Source of the DNA: Ardenticatenaceae bacterium
GTDB lineage: Bacteria; Chloroflexota; Anaerolineae; Promineifilales; Promineifilaceae
Assembly (NCBI GenBank): GCA_020634395.1
Contig: JACKBU010000016.1
Span: 41,095 to 105,094 of the forward strand
Direction of reading: 5' to 3'
Length of the DNA: 64,000 bases
The notes below the pieces were generated by a model. The model searched no databases. It was not told the DNA's origin and was given only the letters and a program-made list of their open reading frames with translations. Positions 62,480-64,000 of this stretch are shown here, piece after piece (positions within the stretch are counted from its first letter, which is position 1; the number at the start of each line of letters is the position of its first letter). A program made the position numbers and the translations under genes.

Positions 62480-62671
62480 AATGGGACGCAGATTTTCACG
62501 GATGAGGCGGATAAACGTAGATATTTTTAGATATATCCGCGAAAATCCGTCAAATCCGTGTTCATCCGCGTCCTATTCCTCAGCCTGCAACCACAACGAT
62601 AATTTCTACCCGCGAAAATCCGCCGCATCCGTGCTTATCCGCGTCCCATTCCGCAATCTGCAACCACAACG
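62480..62671. repeat. Tandem 62-bp direct repeats of the ATCCGT/ATCCGCG family
   Basis: Two copies of 62 bp (62537-62598 and 62610-62671) start CCGCGAAAATCCG and end CTGCAACCACAACG, differing at nine positions by my alignment. The part before them (62480-62536) carries inverted words (GATTTTCACGGATGAGGCGGAT). It fills most of the gap between the metalloprotease and the TetR gene, and no gene is supported there. Confidence 0.85.
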
Positions 62672-62725
62672 CGTTATTCGCTGACTGTTGACAGGGGGGA
62701 ACGGCCGTGTTATCATCTTTTCATC

Positions 62726-62745
62726 AACCGACCAACTGGTCGGTT
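62726..62745. promoter_or_regulatory. TetR operator palindrome
   Basis: AACCGACCA, AC, TGGTCGGTT: a perfect 9-bp inverted repeat with 2-bp centre, 22 bp before the TetR start codon. It resembles ACCGACC-GGTCGGT operators of AcrR/TetR proteins. Autoregulation is likely. It would also control the methyltransferase gene downstream. Confidence 0.85.
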
Positions 62746-62767
62746 TGTTAGAGCGAAGGACACGCCG

Positions 62768-63352
62768 ATGACCGAACAAGATGCCCGCGCCCAAATTTTA
62801 GCCGCCGCCATGCGCCTCTTTGCCCGGCAGGGCTTTGCCAACACCAGCATGAACGACATCGTGCGCGAATCCGGCCTGAGCAAAGGTGGCGTCTACTGGC
62901 ACTTCAAAAGCAAAGACGAACTGATTGCCGCCATTTTTGACACCTTCTTTGGCGGGCAAGAGCTTATCCTGGCCAGTGTGTTGGGCAGCGAAGCCAACGC
63001 CGCCGAAAAACTCACCCAACTGGCTCAACTAGCCAGCGCCGACCTGGAAGCGGTATTTGCCGAATTTCCCGCCTCGCTGGAGTTTTACACGCTGGCCGCG
63101 CGCAGCGAAACCCTGCGCGAACGCCTGCGCTCTTTTTACGAGGCGTATCATCGGCAAATTAGCGCCCTGCTGCAAGAGGGCATCGACGAGGGGATTTGGG
63201 CGGCGGACACGGCCGTTTCTCCCACCGCCCACGCCATCATCAGCATGTTTGAGGGCGTGATCGTGCTCTGGAGCGTGTTTCCGGAAACCATGCACATCGG
63301 TGAGCAAATGGAAACGGCCGTTCACCTGCTGCTAAAAAGCCTGCAAAAATAG
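62768..63352 (+). CDS. TetR family regulator, probably autoregulated
   Basis: The 194-residue protein has an N-terminal TetR helix-turn-helix (MNDIVRESGLSKGGVYWHFKSKDEL) and a C-terminal helical ligand domain (EAVFAEFPASLEFYTLAAR). A palindromic operator lies 22 bp upstream. The methyltransferase gene starts 9 bp after its stop, so both form an operon under this repressor. The ligand is unknown; the partner suggests something methylated or isoprenoid-like. Confidence 0.93.
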   Translation: MTEQDARAQILAAAMRLFARQGFANTSMNDIVRESGLSKGGVYWHFKSKDELIAAIFDTFFGGQELILASVLGSEANAAEKLTQLAQLASADLEAVFAEFPASLEFYTLAARSETLRERLRSFYEAYHRQISALLQEGIDEGIWAADTAVSPTAHAIISMFEGVIVLWSVFPETMHIGEQMETAVHLLLKSLQK

Positions 63353-63361
63353 GAGTAAATC

Positions 63362-63955
63362 ATGATCGCCTGGCTAAACTTTGCCGCGCTGCTGCTGTCC
63401 GCGCTGCTTTTCTGGTACTTCTACGTCAAAAGCGTCGGTCCAGCCGCCCTGGAACAGATAATTGGCCCTGCGGCTTACCGGCGCTGCGGCCTCTACCGCA
63501 CCATCGCCATCATTTTTGAACTGATCGCCGCCGGCACCTACGTCGTCTATTACTTCTATCCGCTGCCCCTGCCGCTGCCTACCCAGTTTGCCTGGGGCTG
63601 GCCGGTGTCCATCGCCATCGCCCTGATCATCGGCGTTCCCTCGCTGTGGCTGATGGTGAAGGGCATGCTCGACGCCGGTATGGAAGCCGCCTTCCCCAGC
63701 AAAGAACACACCCTATACGGTGGCATCTACGACAAAATGCGCCACCCGCAGGCGGTGGGCGAAGTGTTTCTGTGGTGGGTGATTGCCTTCCTGCTCAACT
63801 CGCCGCACCTGGTGCTGATTTCCTTCATCTGGCTGCCGATTTTTTACCATATGTGTGTGGCCGAGGAGCGGGATTTGGTGCTGCGGTATGGACGGCCGTA
63901 TATCGAATACCAACAGCGCACCGGCTTCCTCTGGCCCAAACTAAGTGTTAGCTAG
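63362..63955 (+). CDS. Isoprenylcysteine carboxyl methyltransferase/PEMT-like membrane methyltransferase
   Basis: The 197-residue protein has five membrane helices. The C-terminal block has YDKMRHPQAVGEV, the R-H-P motif of ICMT/PEMT enzymes, and AEERDLVLRYGRPYIEYQQR, the E-E-x-x-L...Y-x-x-Y-x-x-x-v segment that binds AdoMet. Length is typical. The substrate in bacteria is usually unknown. AGGAG precedes the ATG, and the gene follows the TetR gene. The window's last 45 bp after it are a GACTGGAGA-type repeat. Confidence 0.88.
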   Translation: MIAWLNFAALLLSALLFWYFYVKSVGPAALEQIIGPAAYRRCGLYRTIAIIFELIAAGTYVVYYFYPLPLPLPTQFAWGWPVSIAIALIIGVPSLWLMVKGMLDAGMEAAFPSKEHTLYGGIYDKMRHPQAVGEVFLWWVIAFLLNSPHLVLISFIWLPIFYHMCVAEERDLVLRYGRPYIEYQQRTGFLWPKLSVS

Positions 63956-64000
63956 AGACTGGAGACTGGAGGCTAGAGACTGACTCTTTTCCAATCTCCA
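63953..64000. repeat. GGAGACTGGAGA-type repeat at the window end
   Basis: Repeated GAGACTGGAG / TAGAGACTG words are followed by CCAATCTCCA. The same word family forms a terminator at 43273-43318 and part of the metalloprotease linker near 60.6 kb. It is cut by the window end. Confidence 0.6.

Overview
This 64 kb window looks like an assembly contig from a member of the Chloroflexota, most likely an Anaerolineae-type bacterium. The assignment is an inference. It rests on many lipoproteins with Pro/Thr-rich stalks, a secreted glycosidase ending in a YLP-type tail, fused membrane/spermidine-synthase proteins, META and FW (NBR1-like) Ig domains, and moderately high GC. One 8-base palindrome, ACGGCCGT, recurs every few hundred bases in genes and spacers on both strands. 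It writes T-A-V, N-G-R or R-P into many proteins and behaves like the HIP1 word of cyanobacteria.

Layout. 0-3.2 kb: end of a PIG-L-like gene, a DUF4404 gene, a TMEM175-like channel, a Cas4-like nuclease split over two consecutive frames, and a PIG-L deacetylase. 3.2-7 kb: a minus-strand run (YceI, pirin, FMN reductase, VOC dioxygenase, PIG-L) opposite a TetR gene, with two palindromes in the shared promoter; this reads as a quinone/electrophile response operon. 7-18.4 kb: SDR and HAD enzymes, a secreted glycosidase, a histidine kinase, a GNAT enzyme, two secreted Pro/Thr-rich proteins, a zinc alcohol dehydrogenase and a fused spermidine synthase. 18.4-25.5 kb: one minus-strand block with a response regulator (REC-HTH-REC), a histidine kinase fused to a catalytically dead ABC-ATPase domain, and a ChvE/MmsAB-type sugar ABC transporter. 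25.5-30.1 kb: leuS, a hydrolase, a T-box antiterminator/terminator lying 17 nt behind a tRNA-Ala gene, a second tRNA-Ala, a SelW-like selenoprotein gene with an in-frame UGA, and a small zinc-ribbon protein.

30.2-37.5 kb: a PP2C-like/propeller membrane protein, MscS, an acidic-tailed protein, a triple-META lipoprotein and a phosphodiester glycosidase. 38-43.3 kb: two tandem paralogues joining a solute-binding domain to an FW domain, three Ig-like domains and a META domain. 43.3-47.5 kb: a tightly packed minus-strand operon (tandem Nudix, RCK potassium channel, EEP phosphatase, bactofilin-like membrane protein). 47.6-50.8 kb: a sensor kinase whose phospho-acceptor His is Arg, overlapping a Pro/Thr stalk protein. 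51-55.5 kb: two APC-superfamily transporters, one KimA-like, around a shared terminator. 56-64 kb: ALDH7-type dehydrogenase, S41 protease, HEFRH metalloprotease, an autoregulated TetR gene and a membrane methyltransferase, with several families of intergenic repeats.

The items most worth checking are the selenoprotein (an ordinary caller would truncate it), the pseudo-ABC histidine kinase with its REC-HTH-REC partner beside a sugar transporter, the tRNA/T-box arrangement, the split membrane Cas4-like pair and the ACGGCCGT word. No transposase, integrase, prophage or CRISPR array was seen.
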